Assembly: GCA_015680685.1 (NCBI GenBank)
Contig: MNCI01011846.1
Span: 479,347 to 543,346, forward strand
Length of the DNA stretch: 64,000 nucleotides
Origin: Gnetum montanum
Taxonomy: Eukaryota; Streptophyta; Gnetopsida; Gnetales; Gnetaceae
Reading direction: 5' to 3'
Part shown: piece after piece, positions 33,607-44,569 of the stretch
How the letters are laid out: each line of letters begins with the position of its first letter
How positions within the stretch are numbered: the stretch's first letter is position 1
Program-made: the position numbers and the translations under genes
The notes under the pieces: model-generated
Database searches by the model: none
What the model saw: only the letters and a program-made list of their open reading frames with translations
What the model was told of the DNA's origin: nothing

Positions 33607-34335
33607 TATTGACTTCAAGCTATTGAACATGATGACTTACAATGATCATTTTTCATTGCCATTTATGGACCAGGTGTTAGAAACTATCTCTAGGCATTAC
33701 TTTTACAGCTTTCTAGATTGTTATAGTGGCTATAACTAGATTTAGATTGCACTAAAGGATAAGGAAGAAACTACAGTCACAAGTCCTTGGGGGAATTTTG
33801 CATACAAAAAGATGCCTTTTGGTTTATGAAATTCCCTTGCAACCTTCCAACACGTTTTCTTTAGCATTTTTCAATAGAAAACTAGTAGTCGAATGGAAGT
33901 CTTCATGGATGAATTCTCCACCTATGGGGCTGCCTTTGAGCAAGCCTTGAACTTCCTTGAGCAAGTGATTAAAAGGTTTGTGAAGACTAATCTTTGGTTT
34001 AATTGGTAGAAGAACCATATGATGGTCTAGGAGAGCATTGGGTTGTGGCACAAAATCTCACAAGCATGGATTGAGGTGGATCCTAAAAAGATTAGGGTCA
34101 TCCAAGGAATTACCTATCAATTAAAAATCATTAAAGATGTTTGGTCATTCCTTGGACACACTGGCTACTATTGGTGATTCATAGAGAATTTCTATAAGAT
34201 CACTAAATTGTTGATAGAGCTGACGAAGAAAGATGATTCATTTGTATGGATTAAGGAATGCAAAAGGGCATTCCAGAATCTCAAGAAAAAAATCATAGAA
34301 ACTCCAACTCTATGAGCACTGGACTGGTCCTAACC
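33607..34335 (+). pseudogene. RT of element E, second part
   Basis: IDFKLLNMMTYNDHF, then SFLDCYSGYN, TAG, I, TAG, IALKD (two Gln codons changed CAG to TAG at 33737-33745), FAYKKMPFGL, and the catalytic box as FMDE near 33905-33916 (second Asp lost). FLGHTGYYW and a linker follow. One continuous frame with stops, no large shift. Confidence 0.88.
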
Positions 34336-34760
34336 ATTTCACATCATGATGGATGCATCAAACTACGCCTTGGAAACTATACTCACATAGTTAAACAATC
34401 AAAAACATCCATACTACATTCATTGCATGAGCCAAAGCATTGTGGATGCACAACTAAACTACACCACAACAAAGAAAGAGCTAATGGAAGTGGTGTATGC
34501 CTTAGAGAAGTTCAAAAACTATGTGCTTGGATACAAGATCTTTGTACATACAAATCATAGTGCAATCTACTTCTTGATGAACAAGTCAGTGGTGAGTCCT
34601 CATGTCATATGGTGGCTTGTAATCTTGTAGGAATTTGATCTAATGATGGTAGATTAAAAGGGAAACAAGAATGTGATTGCTGGCCACTTGTCTTGACTAT
34701 GATGGGACAACAAGAAGGAGAAGAGTTCACTTTCTGATCAATTTTCTGATGAAATTTTCT
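34336..34760 (+). pseudogene. RNase H of element E
   Basis: FHIMMDASNYALETILT, then SQSIVDAQLNYTTTKKEL, YKIFVHTNHSAIYFL, and AGHLS. The first Asp is kept; the TDH position reads TNH. Confidence 0.82.
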
Positions 34761-35884
34761 TTGTTATTGTGATAAATGAACAAGTTCCCGTTGAACCTAA
34801 GTGGTACAATGACATCCTTACTTATCTTCTTACTTAAGAGATGCCACAAGAGTTGGACCACCAAAAGAAACAGTAGTTTCTTCATTAGGCCAAATGCTTC
34901 ATGGAGATTAATGGACACCTATACAAGATGTACATCGATGGCCTACTTTGGTGGTGTGTTCCTGATGCTAATAAACTGCACATTCTCTATGACCCTCATG
35001 AGGGTTCTTATGGGGGCCACTATGCTAGAAGATGCATGACCATTAAGATCCTAGTGATAGGGTATTATTGGCCAACACTCTTTAAGGATGCCAACATCTT
35101 TGTCCACTCTTGTGAACATTGTAAATGTGAAGGTGGGATGACCACTCAAATGGAGGAACCTCAGCATCCTTTGACATCTGGGGCATAGACTTCATGGGTC
35201 CCATCACACCCATGTTGAATGAAAAGGTGTACATCATAGTTGTTGTTGACTATTGTATGAAATATGTAGAAGTAGTAGCTATCACTGATTGTACATCCTC
35301 TACTGCTACTCGGTTTGTATAATAGAATGTTGTAAACAAGTTTAGGATGCCATGTGCACTAATTTTCTAACAATGGTACTCACTTTACAAGCACCACCTT
35401 TTGAAAGCTTATGTAATGCTTGGGGGTAGAATATAAATTAACAACACCTTATCACCCCAAAGCCAATAGTTAAATAGAGGTTACCAATAGGAAGATCTCT
35501 AAAATCCTAATCATAACAATTAGTAAATATAGAAGAGACTAGAGCACAAAACGTAATGATGCCATTTGGGCCTACCACTCCACATGAAAACTCCCTATAG
35601 GATACTCTTCCTATGAGCCGGTGTACAGAAAATTACCAATTCTTCCAATTTAGTTTGAACTCTATACACATTTAACAGCCTGTGACTTGGATCTTGACCT
35701 TAGCCTAGCACAAAAAGCAAGACTCATCAACCTTAATGTGCTAGATGAGAATAGTTTGGTGGTCCTATCTTTGAATGAAGTGCACAAGGAATTCAATAAA
35801 AAATGCCATGACTTTAAAATAAGAAAAGTAAAATTTCAACCTAGAGACAAGGTCCTTTACTGGAACCCCACACATGTGCCATAA
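34761..35884 (+). pseudogene. Integrase of element E
   Basis: The zinc-binding part is intact in outline (DPHEGSYGGHYARR, SCEHCKCEGG). In the core a shifted frame shows GIDFMGP. The DNGTHF motif reads NNGTHF, and the catalytic Glu survives in IEVTNRKIS. The tail is open at 35687-35884 (LDLSLAQKARLINLN to KVLYWNPTHVP). A single undetermined base is at 35885. Confidence 0.85.
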
Positions 35885-35885
35885 N

Positions 35886-37190
35886 GGTGTGAATTTTTCT
35901 TAAGTTTTCTAATAAATTGCTTTGTTGCCAATAGGACACAATGATGCTATAGTTGTTTGCTAATGGTGATTTTTACCTAATGTTTTTGATTATTAATGTT
36001 TGATTTATATTTTTAAATTTTTATGATTGATAAATAAAACAAAGTTTCTTTTTCATGAAATAAGTAGTGAGTCCATGTCATCCACCCATCCACAACAATC
36101 TATGGTGTTCTTTGTTTTGGAAATATGAGGTTACTTTCCTTAATGGAACTTTAACAAACTCGTGACCTTTGTAGTTTCCAAACTTAGGAAAGGTTAAATG
36201 GAATGATAAGGATGTGACTTCAAGGGGCTCGATGCTCTTTGTACTTGCCTACTCACTTGAGTACATGAGTGTTTTTTATGGATTTCTTACCATTCCATCA
36301 TTGACCAATAACAAAAAGTTAATAAGTCTTTGCATGGTGTGGTTCCTATCCAAAAATCCATAAAAAACATAAAATTCAAACAAAATGATGAGAAAAATGA
36401 TGAAAATTTAAAGCACACTCGTTAGATGAAAATAATGGGCTACAAGCACTAATTATAGGAACTAGAAAAACATGTTACTCATGCATGAAGGTCCCCTCTA
36501 ACTAAGATCCTTTCTCATGTTCTACTCCTATTTTCTTCTCAAATAAGGAATGGTGATAAATTTGTGGAAGCATTCTTGTGTCTTGAGGGGGTGGATTGAT
36601 CTTAGAGTATTGATGCAAAGTCACTAAAAGTGATTGGTTTTGATTTGGACTCTGGATGGACTTCATTGGGTCATTTAACAATCAAATCCACAAGGAATTT
36701 CATGTGACCATGAGATGGAACTCCATTCCACTTCCTCTCTCTTTCATTAATGCTATCCATAAATTCACCTCCTAGTTTTCATGTTTGTTCAATGTCTTAG
36801 TTTCATATGTTAGAATTCTTTGGTAGATTCTGCTAGATTAGGTCCTTAACTTTTCATAACCATTAATCAACTATTGGATCTATGGACTCCTTGGTTTAAG
36901 GATATGCAAGGGTAAAAAGGATATGAGCCTACTATGGGGAGGACCCACTTGCATATCTGTTGGTTGGATTAGTTAAGTCCCTTATCCTTAGGCATTTTCA
37001 TAGTCAAATCATCCTACATTTCCCATTGGTTGCATCCAATTGTGCACTCCTGAATGATATTTTTCTTCATCAAAATTTCATTTTCCCAATGAAATCTCCA
37101 ATTTTTATGCATTAATGAGCCCTCTTCTAGCATTTCATCATGTTCATGACTTTTCTAGCTCTTTGTAGACCCTAATTTCATGATAAAACT
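35886..37190 (+). other. 3' region of element E shared with B and C
   Basis: Matches the reverse of B 16050-17260, for example tgacttcaaggggctcgatg (36209) and gggaggacccacttgcat (36936). No convincing protein. After about 37190 E departs from B. Confidence 0.65.
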
Positions 37191-37238
37191 CATAATTTTT
37201 AAAATATTCAATGTGGAAAATTTTGTCCAACAACTCTA

Positions 37239-37329
37239 TCAACAGGACCACATATACATAGCACACCCACCGACATGATCCTGTTGACAAAATCCCATTG
37301 ACATAAGGCAAAAAATGTCTATATATAAG
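37239..37329 (+). promoter_or_regulatory. Inverted repeat plus TATA upstream of the extra module
   Basis: TCAACAGGA (37239-37247) and TCCTGTTGA (37279-37287) form a perfect 9-bp inverted repeat. TATATATAAG follows at 37320-37329. The 3' LTR promoter of E has the same design: GACAGGATC/GATCCTGTC (40879-40906), then TATAAAT (40962-40968). Promoter function is inferred. Confidence 0.4.
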
Positions 37330-37774
37330 CATCCACACTTTGAAAATTTTTCACATTTGAGCTTATACAAGGAGGGAGTTTTGAATTTTTTAGAGCCCAA
37401 AACCTTCAAAGAGCCATTACTTTTGAACTGTTTGTCTGATTCACTCTATTTTTTTAGTCCTATAGATACTAGAGGTAAGCTCTTTATCTTAAGGGCCAAA
37501 ACCTTAGATTTTTTATGGAAACTTTTTGTGAAAATTTTCTAGCTCCCACAAAGGTCTAACCAAGAAACAAATAGCAAAACATTAAATTTTGAAACTTAAA
37601 CCCTTTCAACAAGCTTCGGTGACATTAAAAATGAAATAACATTAAAATAATATTAAAATAATCTATCTGCCATGGTCATAAATTAGCCTAAGTGTAACTA
37701 CCCAATGAGATAAGATACTTAAAAGTTACAAGTTACACATTATATGCTAATTCTTGGTTATGTTGTGACCATAT
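37330..37774 (+). other. Leader before the envelope-like frame
   Basis: Mostly non-coding A/T-rich DNA with a 75-codon open frame (37315-37542) of no recognisable kind. It may be the transcribed leader of the module downstream. Confidence 0.35.
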
Positions 37775-38873
37775 ATGGCACCTAAAGAAAAGCATGTGTT
37801 GGAAGGAGAGCTATCTCAACCAAGGGAAAAATCACCACAAATCAGAAGGAGCCAGGAATAGCTCCATGTGTAATAAGCTAAAACCCATGCAATGGAACCT
37901 CTTTAGGAGGAGCCTGAAGTAGAGTCTGTTCAATAGATTCCCAAATAAGTGGCCGCAACTGAACAATCTCACTAAGATGAGGCTTTAGAACTAAGATCAA
38001 AAATTGAGGTCACTTTGATGGAGGCCTACCTAAGGCAAATTGTAAACAAGGAGGTCTAGAAATCTATGCTTCAAAAGTTAAACTTGGGATATTTCTTGGA
38101 GTTTGTGCCTCCAGAAGTCAAAGCACAATTGCAAAACTCTCCCATGTGGTTCACCGTCACTTCTAGTGGGGAGTCGTACATGGGAGAGACATACTTATTC
38201 TAGAATAATTAGTAGGCCTATTCAACAGTCAAGATCAAGCATGTTTTACTGTCTTACTTGGTGAAAGTCATTTTTGAGGCCCTTGGGTTGTTAGAAACTA
38301 GGAAAAATCTTGTAAAGATTCCAATGCAAGCAGATCTTGACATCAAGAAAGAATGAACACAGTGGTGTTATGAAGTATATTACAAGGAGTATGTTGCATT
38401 AACCATGGTGAAATGTTCATACTTTAAGATTATAGCCTTTCACTCTAATCCAATGATGAGGCCAAGTAAGAGCACAATCTTCTCTACCCGTGTGTGTGCC
38501 ACTCTAAGTGGTAGATTCCCAGTCAACCTTCCATAGCTAATCTATCTTGAGATAGAGAAATGTTTTAAGGAGAATGAATGTGGAAGGAAGGCATTCACTT
38601 TTTCGTGCCTCATTAGAAAATTATGCAAGAGGGAAGGCATAACATGCTACATGAATGATGTCATTCGATGTGCTCCAACCTACCTCTTAGGTAGAAATGA
38701 TTAAGGACAAGGTGCCTACCAAAGTCATTCAAGAAGAGGAGAAGCAATGAACACCTCCACCACCCACTCAAGAAACAACATTAGAGGCCTACACTACCCT
38801 TAGGTGCATGCACAAACTTTGAGAGAAACTCTTATAATAGCAGTAGCAAGCAAGTAAGAATGAGTGGTGGTGA
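37775..38873 (+). pseudogene. Envelope-like ORF region of element E, decayed
   Basis: ATG at 37775 opens a frame kept for about 300 codons, broken only by stops, then a frame change near 38697. It starts charged (KEKHVLEGEL), then YFLEFVPPEVKAQL and LTMVKCSYFKIIAF. The segment RPSKSTIFSTRVCATLSG and then LIRKLCKREGITC resembles, as I recall, the conserved core of the plant envelope-like or plant-transposon-protein family in the third ORF of Athila-type elements. It ends with a Pro-rich piece and a Gln/Lys-rich helix. I see no clear signal peptide or transmembrane helix. Position downstream of integrase supports the call. It is absent from B and C. Confidence 0.5.
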
Positions 38874-40621
38874 TCCATCTATGTACTACCCAGCAATAAG
38901 CCACCTCAATGAAGTTGCCCAAACTATAAGCCAGGTGGAAGATGGAAAGCTAATTTTCTTAGGCTAAAGAATGCAAATGTCAGTGAGGTCAAATCCTAGC
39001 ATCTTAGAGGTAATGGTATCTTTCTTGCAATGGCAGTAATTTCTAGACATCTTTGGGAATGTTGCTATCTTTTTGATGCATCTAGAGGAGGGTGGAGGGA
39101 CAATTGTCTTGGTGATGCAACACCATGGGTAGGAGACAATGACTAAAGTAGTTGCTAATAGAATTACTGAAGCACGTAATGTACCTATGACATCTATACC
39201 ATACGTTTCTATACTTAGAGATCTTCAGATGCTTTTAGAAATCATTAGCAGTAGATTGCATGCATCCCAACATGAGGAATTATATGATCGACTGGTGTGA
39301 ACTAGGTAAGTGATTTCGGATGTCTTTGATCTTCCAAACACCATCACTAAAGCCTAGTCAGAGTTGCTTGAAGTGAGCAGAAAATGCATCATAATGGAGG
39401 GGCAACTAGAAATAGCCAAATTAGATATCCAATGGTTGGTTGTAAAGATTGCTGAATTAAGGACCTGCCTCATGAATCCCATGTTGCACAACCTAGCACT
39501 AACATGAGATGAAGCTTTCCAATAGCTTTTAAAAAGACATAAAGATGTTGAGAACACCAAGGAGATGATATTCTTTGACTAGTACCTAGCTAACACCACC
39601 ATTCATAACATCTAGAAGGACTTGGTTCGGACTTTTCATGATAATGAGATCTTGACTATAGAGAATCATTGCCTATGGAATGTTGATGCACAAAAGTAGC
39701 AGATGTTAGAATTCATCCATCAATAGAAAGAGTAGTTAGCTAGGGTGAACAATGAATTGAGGAGATTGATAGCAAAAAAAAAAAAAAAAAAAACCTCTCC
39801 ATGGAGAAAGTCCATGCCCTTTGCTAAAAATTTGCAATTGAAATAGTTTCCTAGAAGAATGAGGTTCTTAAATTTGAAAGAGTTAAGATCCATTACAGAG
39901 ATCAAGTTGGTCTACAGAAATAAGTTAATAAGAAACACATTTAATTGGTGAAGGCAAAAGTGAATGAGGCCCTCCAACAGCTCCAATAAGGTGGCAATGT
40001 TTGGTAGCCTATCTTTGATGGATTGAATGCATAGAACAAAGCTAAAATCTACATGAAGGACCTACAAATTGGGGAGATGATAGAATACATGGAGCTTGCC
40101 AATCTCTAGTATGCAAACATGGTGATGTTGACTATTGGAATGCCACAATTAGAATTGTAGAAACAAGTGGCTAGCTTGAGACCAAGCACCATAAAGAGAC
40201 CAAGCAGAAGATTGAGACTACAAACTTAGAACTTGAGGTTCTCAAGGAAAAGTTCACTGATCAATGATCAACCACTAAGAACCTAGCTAAAAGCATGAAT
40301 GATTACCGAGAGCTATAGAATGCACTCAAAGTGTTTGACATTGAATGTAAATAGTTCATTGCCTAGTTTTTGAATGTGAAGAAGTTGTTCCCTACAATTC
40401 CCTATCTGTGGGATGTTCCCATTCCAGCCCACATTGGTCATGTAGCATGAACTATGAATGAAACTTAGAGTAAGGAGAAGAATATGAAGGCATTGTTGGA
40501 CACCTTTCATTTTCCACCAAAACTTGTAGTTGTCATAGGAAAACCATAACTACCTCAACCACTCCATGTGCCTAAAGTAGGAGAAGGTCCTTTGGAGCCT
40601 CCATTACCTAGGATCATCTAA
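38860..40621 (+). pseudogene. Long coiled-coil-like ORF of element E, unrecognised
   Basis: ATG at 38860 overlaps the end of the previous frame by 14 bp. The reading runs to a TAA at 40619-40621, about 585 codons, with roughly two dozen in-frame stops and at least one frameshift near 40175. Stops are mostly TAG where Gln is plausible. Segments such as QSELLEVSRKCIIMEGQL-type and KIETTNLELEVLKEKF are heptad-like. A 20-base A run lies at 39774-39793. The C-terminus is Pro-rich (LPQPLHVPKVGEGPLEPPLP pattern with one stop). No known domain is recognised. It could be one protein with the preceding region, separated by decay frameshifts. Confidence 0.5.
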
Positions 40622-40841
40622 TCATTTTCAATGTCTTCACATTGTTAGAGGAATTGTGTTTGTTAGTTTTGTCCCGGTGTTCAATTTTATTTGTCCTAAA
40701 TACCAACATTTTGTAATGATTGTAAAACCATACACTTGGGACTTAGTCTTTTGTCGTGTGTTTGTGTGTTTATTTACTCAGTTAACAATCACATACCTTC
40801 CCAAATTTTGTAAAGAAATTGAGGATGAGTTTTCATTCAGT

Positions 40842-40851
40842 TGTGTGGGTA
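40842..40851 (+). other. Polypurine tract of element E
   Basis: TGTGTGGGTA, decayed from the ATGGGGGTA type seen in B, directly before the LTR start TGATGAG and after GAGGATGAGTTTTCATTC. Confidence 0.65.
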
Positions 40852-41713
40852 TGATGAGTCAAATGATTTGGCTGCGTCGACAGGATCTCATTGACATGAT
40901 CCTGTCAATGTAGGGTTTGACTTGTTGATGTGTACTCATCAATGGGGCATCCTGTTTCACCTATAAATGTGCACCTACCTACTGCATTTAGTGTAATAAG
41001 TCTCATAGTTATAGTGAAGCTCTAGTAGTTTTTTCACTCAAAAGCTAGAATATTTTCTAAGTGCCTATAGTAGGAGTCAAAGAGTGTACAAATCTTTATT
41101 TGAGCACTATTGTACTTGAGCACTTCAGTATGTGCGATAATAAAGATGACCTTTCTAATAAAACCTTACAACACTTGGACTAGATTAATTGTTTTCTTTA
41201 AGAATTTAATATTCAAGTAATTTTCTTTAATGTTTTAAGCAATCAAGTAATTAATTAATTAATATAGATTAAATAGCATAAATAAGTATGACCACTTGGA
41301 GCATATGTTTAACACTTGGTAATCCTAGTAATGCTTAATATTTGGTAACCCAGTAGTGCTATATGTATTCAAGATGTGTATGGCAAGTGGAAATGAATGC
41401 TTATGTTAGGATTAGTTAAGTGTTAGTTAGTTGTTAGATTAATTTAGCAATTAAATACTTTATTCTTTATTTTTTTTCATTAGGTGACTTAAATCATAAA
41501 AGATAAAAATGATAAAAATCATATGCCTCAGTTACACTTAACCATACATTTGCACTTCACAAGTAGAACTAGGAAGACAATGATTGCAATGGTTGGTTTC
41601 ACAGCCTAGAACTAATGTACTTAGAAGCCTAAAGTCTTTGGAATTTGATTGGATTGTTGAGTGAACACTAGTGATTTGTATGGTTGGGCGTAGGGTATAC
41701 TCACTGCTCATCA
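40852..41713 (+). repeat. 3' LTR of element E
   Basis: 862 bp, TGATGAG to GCTCATCA. TATA box at 40962-40968, AATAAAG near 41140. It is followed at once by the RNase H reading of H. U3 carries the GACAGGATC/GATCCTGTC inverted repeat instead of GATATC words. Confidence 0.9.
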
Positions 41714-41990
41714 TTTTTTTTGAAAAATTAAATGAGTCAAGGAAAAAATATAGCATATATGAGGAGTTATACATTCTTCCTCAATTAATAAAGCATTAGA
41801 GACATTACTTGTTGTTGAAGGAGTTTACTGTAATGATAGATGATAAAGCATTATAATTTCTAAATTTTCAAAAAAAAAAGAGAGTTATAGATGGCTAATG
41901 CATAGTTATAGAAGTTAAAGTTTATGATGAAAGATAAAAGTGAAAAAACCAATGAGATGGCTAATGCATTACCTAGGATGCATGTTATAA
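41714..41990 (+). pseudogene. RNase H of element H
   Basis: The reading resumes right at the edge of E: FEKLNESRKKYSIYEE, KHWRHYLLLKEF, DDKAL (TDHEAL in relatives), MANALPR (VADALSR). It is the C-terminal part only; RT and the RNase H start are missing. Confidence 0.78.
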
Positions 41991-43215
41991 ATTTCAGCGT
42001 ACCTTATGTAGAAGGTATGGGTGATTATGTTGATTTGTGTGAACATGATTATGATTTTGGGTAGGTTTGGAGGAGCCTCAAATTACCATTGTTAAGTAGG
42101 ATAGACCAATGGAGGGACTATCATATTCAAGATGAACTTTTATTCAAAAAATTGGAAAGGTATGTATTCCTAATTATGATTTTAAGAAAAAAGATTTTAT
42201 TTAAAAAGCATTGTAGTGGCATCAAAAGTCACATGGGTAGGGATAAAACATTGAAACATATGAGTACAAAATATTTTTAGCATGGTATGACAATTGAAGT
42301 TTGAAATTCAAAAAAGGTAAAGAAGTGGATGGATACTATATGCCTTTGTTGATTCCCAAGCATTCATGGGAAAGTGTATTTATGGATTTTTTGAGCTTTA
42401 TTCCAAAAAAAAGTGGGAATGATGAAATTGTTTTTGTTGTGAATAGGTTCTTTAAGATGGAACACTTTATTTTATGTAAAAAGATGAGTGATGCTTCTCA
42501 TGCGAAAAATTTGTTTTTCACCATGTTATAAAGTTATATTGATTTCCTTTGAACATTATTAGTGATGGAGACTCCAAGTTCACAAGTCATTTTTAGAGGT
42601 CTCTTTCAAAATATTTAGAAACAAAAATGATTTTTTCTAGTACATATCTTTCACAATAGAGCTGGTAAATAAATCCTTATTGAAAATTTTGAGGTGTTTG
42701 TGTGATGGACAACCAAATAGGTAGGAAAACTTGTTGTATCATGTTAAGTTTTTATACAATAATTCTTTTTATGTTGCCATTAGTAAAATCTCATTTGAGG
42801 TAAACTATGAAATTTATCCAAGGATGGTGGATAATTTGAAGAGATTTGATGGAGAAGCTCAATTTAGTGTTGATTTTGTGCAAGATATGAGAGATCTTCA
42901 TGCATAAGTGAAATCAAATGTTAGGAAGAAGGAGAAAGAGAGAGTCCTCAAGAGAAATAAGATTAAATAAAAGCCAAATTTTTATATTGGTGGCTTAGTT
43001 CTGGTGCACTTGAAAAAGAAGCTGTTGAGAGATGTTAATTTCTCTAAGTTGAAAGTTAAGAAGATGGGGCTTTCTAGGATAAAGGCCAAGATTAATAATA
43101 ATGCTTTTGAAATTGTAATCAAATGATATTGATTTCTATTTTGTATTTAATGTTGTTAATCTTATGTACTCTCATGAACTAGTTGATGAGGAAATCACAC
43201 AAGGAAACATTGATG
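41991..43215 (+). pseudogene. Integrase of element H
   Basis: Zinc-binding part with SHMGRDKTLKHMSTKYF (42089-42280, HHCC mostly lost). Core 42301-42531 open: GYYMPLLIP, FMDFLSFIPKKSG, VVNRFFKMEHFILC, DASHAKNLFF, typical of plant chromoviruses. ISDGDSKFTSHF follows in another frame. The C-terminal KVKKMGLSRIKAKINNNAFEI is at about 43050-43115. No clear chromodomain could be read. Frameshifts throughout. Confidence 0.82.
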
Positions 43216-43440
43216 AGTTGAAGAAGGCTATTAAGTAGTCTAAGCCTTTAACGGAGAGGAATGAAATTGTACTAAAGTGGAGGGAAGATTCAAGCACTCA
43301 AGGAGTAAAGAGACACAAGAATTTAATCCATTAGGAGGATCAATCCATTGATGATGTTGTATGTATCCATGAGAACAAACTTCATGAATGAAGGATCATT
43401 TCCACCATTACTTTCTTGTTCACATAAGTTTACTTTTTGA

Positions 43441-43456
43441 AGGGTGGGAGAGATAG
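43441..43456 (+). other. Polypurine tract of element H
   Basis: AGGGTGGGAGAGATAG directly before the LTR start TGTAGG. Confidence 0.8.
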
Positions 43457-44387
43457 TGTAGGAACATCTCTCTTGATTCCATTATGTTTTTTTTCCTATA
43501 GTGATTTTTGTAGGTTTTTAGGCTTTTTAGAGATGTCTTGGAAGTCAAGAGGCATCTTGGCTAAGAGTTGGACTTATAGGAGATGTTCTAGATTTAAGGG
43601 AGATATCTTGGTAGAGCTGTTGAATTCTTAGGTGAGATGTCTTAAAAGTGGATGAGATGTCTCAAATTTTTGTGAGATGTCCCAGGTTAAGTTGAGATGT
43701 CTTATCTATAGTGAAAATGTCTCAAACATGGATGAGATGTCTCACCTAAAAATTTGAGTTGATAGTGAGATGATCCAAAAAAGCTAGAGATGACCCAAAT
43801 AAGCTAGAAAACTTTTGAAATTGTTTTCCAATTTGGAAAATAGATGAGAGAAAATGGAAAAAGTTGAAAATAGCTAAAGATCCTCAAGTTAGGTTGGGAA
43901 AAGATTTCTAGGTTTCTTGTCTTCTCTTTGCTAATAAATATTAATGCAATTCTTAATGAGATGTCATGAGAAGGAAGGAGCTCTTGAGTTAATGAGAGCT
44001 TAGAAAGAGATGTTATGAGAGCACATCATGTGAGTGCACATGTAGTTGTAGCTTTCCAAGATCAACTGTTTAATGTATTGGCCTATGTGTTCTTGTGTCG
44101 TTCTTGTAAGTTGAGATCTTAGTCCTAAGTTATGGAAGAGATTCTCTATCAGTTATGTCTTGCATTAAGAATAACCATTATGCAGTTGTAGAACCTCCTA
44201 CTTTATCACTTCATTTAAGTATTGTGAATGTGTTTTGAATGTATTTGTAGATTGTGAAACCTTGTTGTAATCTTCTTTGCAATAATTAAAGATAGCTAGT
44301 TTTCTTGTTTTCTAGCATATTTATCTATGTTTCATAATATATGGATTTAGTGGATTGAAGGTTATTTTCCATTGGAGTGAACCTACT
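43457..44387 (+). repeat. 3' LTR of element H
   Basis: About 930 bp, TGTAGGAACATC to CCTACT. Aligns along its length with 12107-13010. GAGATGTCT-type words are dense at 43635-43755. Confidence 0.85.
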
Positions 44388-44395
44388 TCAACTAG

Positions 44396-44568
44396 CAACA
44401 TTGTAAGATCCAACTCTCCTTGATGATCTCCACCATCAACAATATTGCAAAATCCAACCTCCCTCAGCAATCTTGGACATTGGTAGTACCATAAGTTCTA
44501 GCCTCTTTGGGCAATCTTAGCCACTGATAACATCATAAGATCCAACTTTCCCTTGGAAATTTTAGCAT
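44396..44568. repeat. Minisatellite, about 44-bp unit, four copies
   Basis: Units share the pattern (a)ccataagatccaac..tc..t(t)gg(c)aatct(t)agcca(t/c). Starts are near 44396, 44437, 44481 and 44525. One more unit lies left of H (12064-12106). Confidence 0.7.
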
Positions 44569-44569
44569 C

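Larger units (their letters stand above)
25489..41713 (+). mobile_element. Athila-like element E with extra 3' coding module
   Basis: Plus-strand order: truncated 5' LTR (25489-25893), PBS, gag, protease, RT (split by element C), RNase H, integrase, a 3' region, an envelope-like plus coiled-coil module (37775-40621), PPT and the complete 3' LTR (40852-41713). I hand-counted about 50 differences over roughly 405 aligned bases between the two LTRs, so it is older than C (about 50 over 585). It sits in the RNase H of H; the five bases after it are ttttt. U3 and the start of its 5' LTR are lost. Confidence 0.85.
12107..44387 (+). mobile_element. Chromovirus (Ty3/gypsy) element H, interrupted by about 27 kb
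   Basis: A plus-strand element with paired LTRs (12107-13010, 43457-44387), an initiator-Met PBS, gag and part of protease to 14605, then RNase H and integrase from 41714, a PPT and the 3' LTR. Everything between 14606 and 41713 is later insertion (B, D, E and C). The RT and the end of the protease are absent, so DNA was also lost. Protease and integrase motifs fit chromoviruses, Reina-like in my judgement. No clear target duplication survives. Confidence 0.8.
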
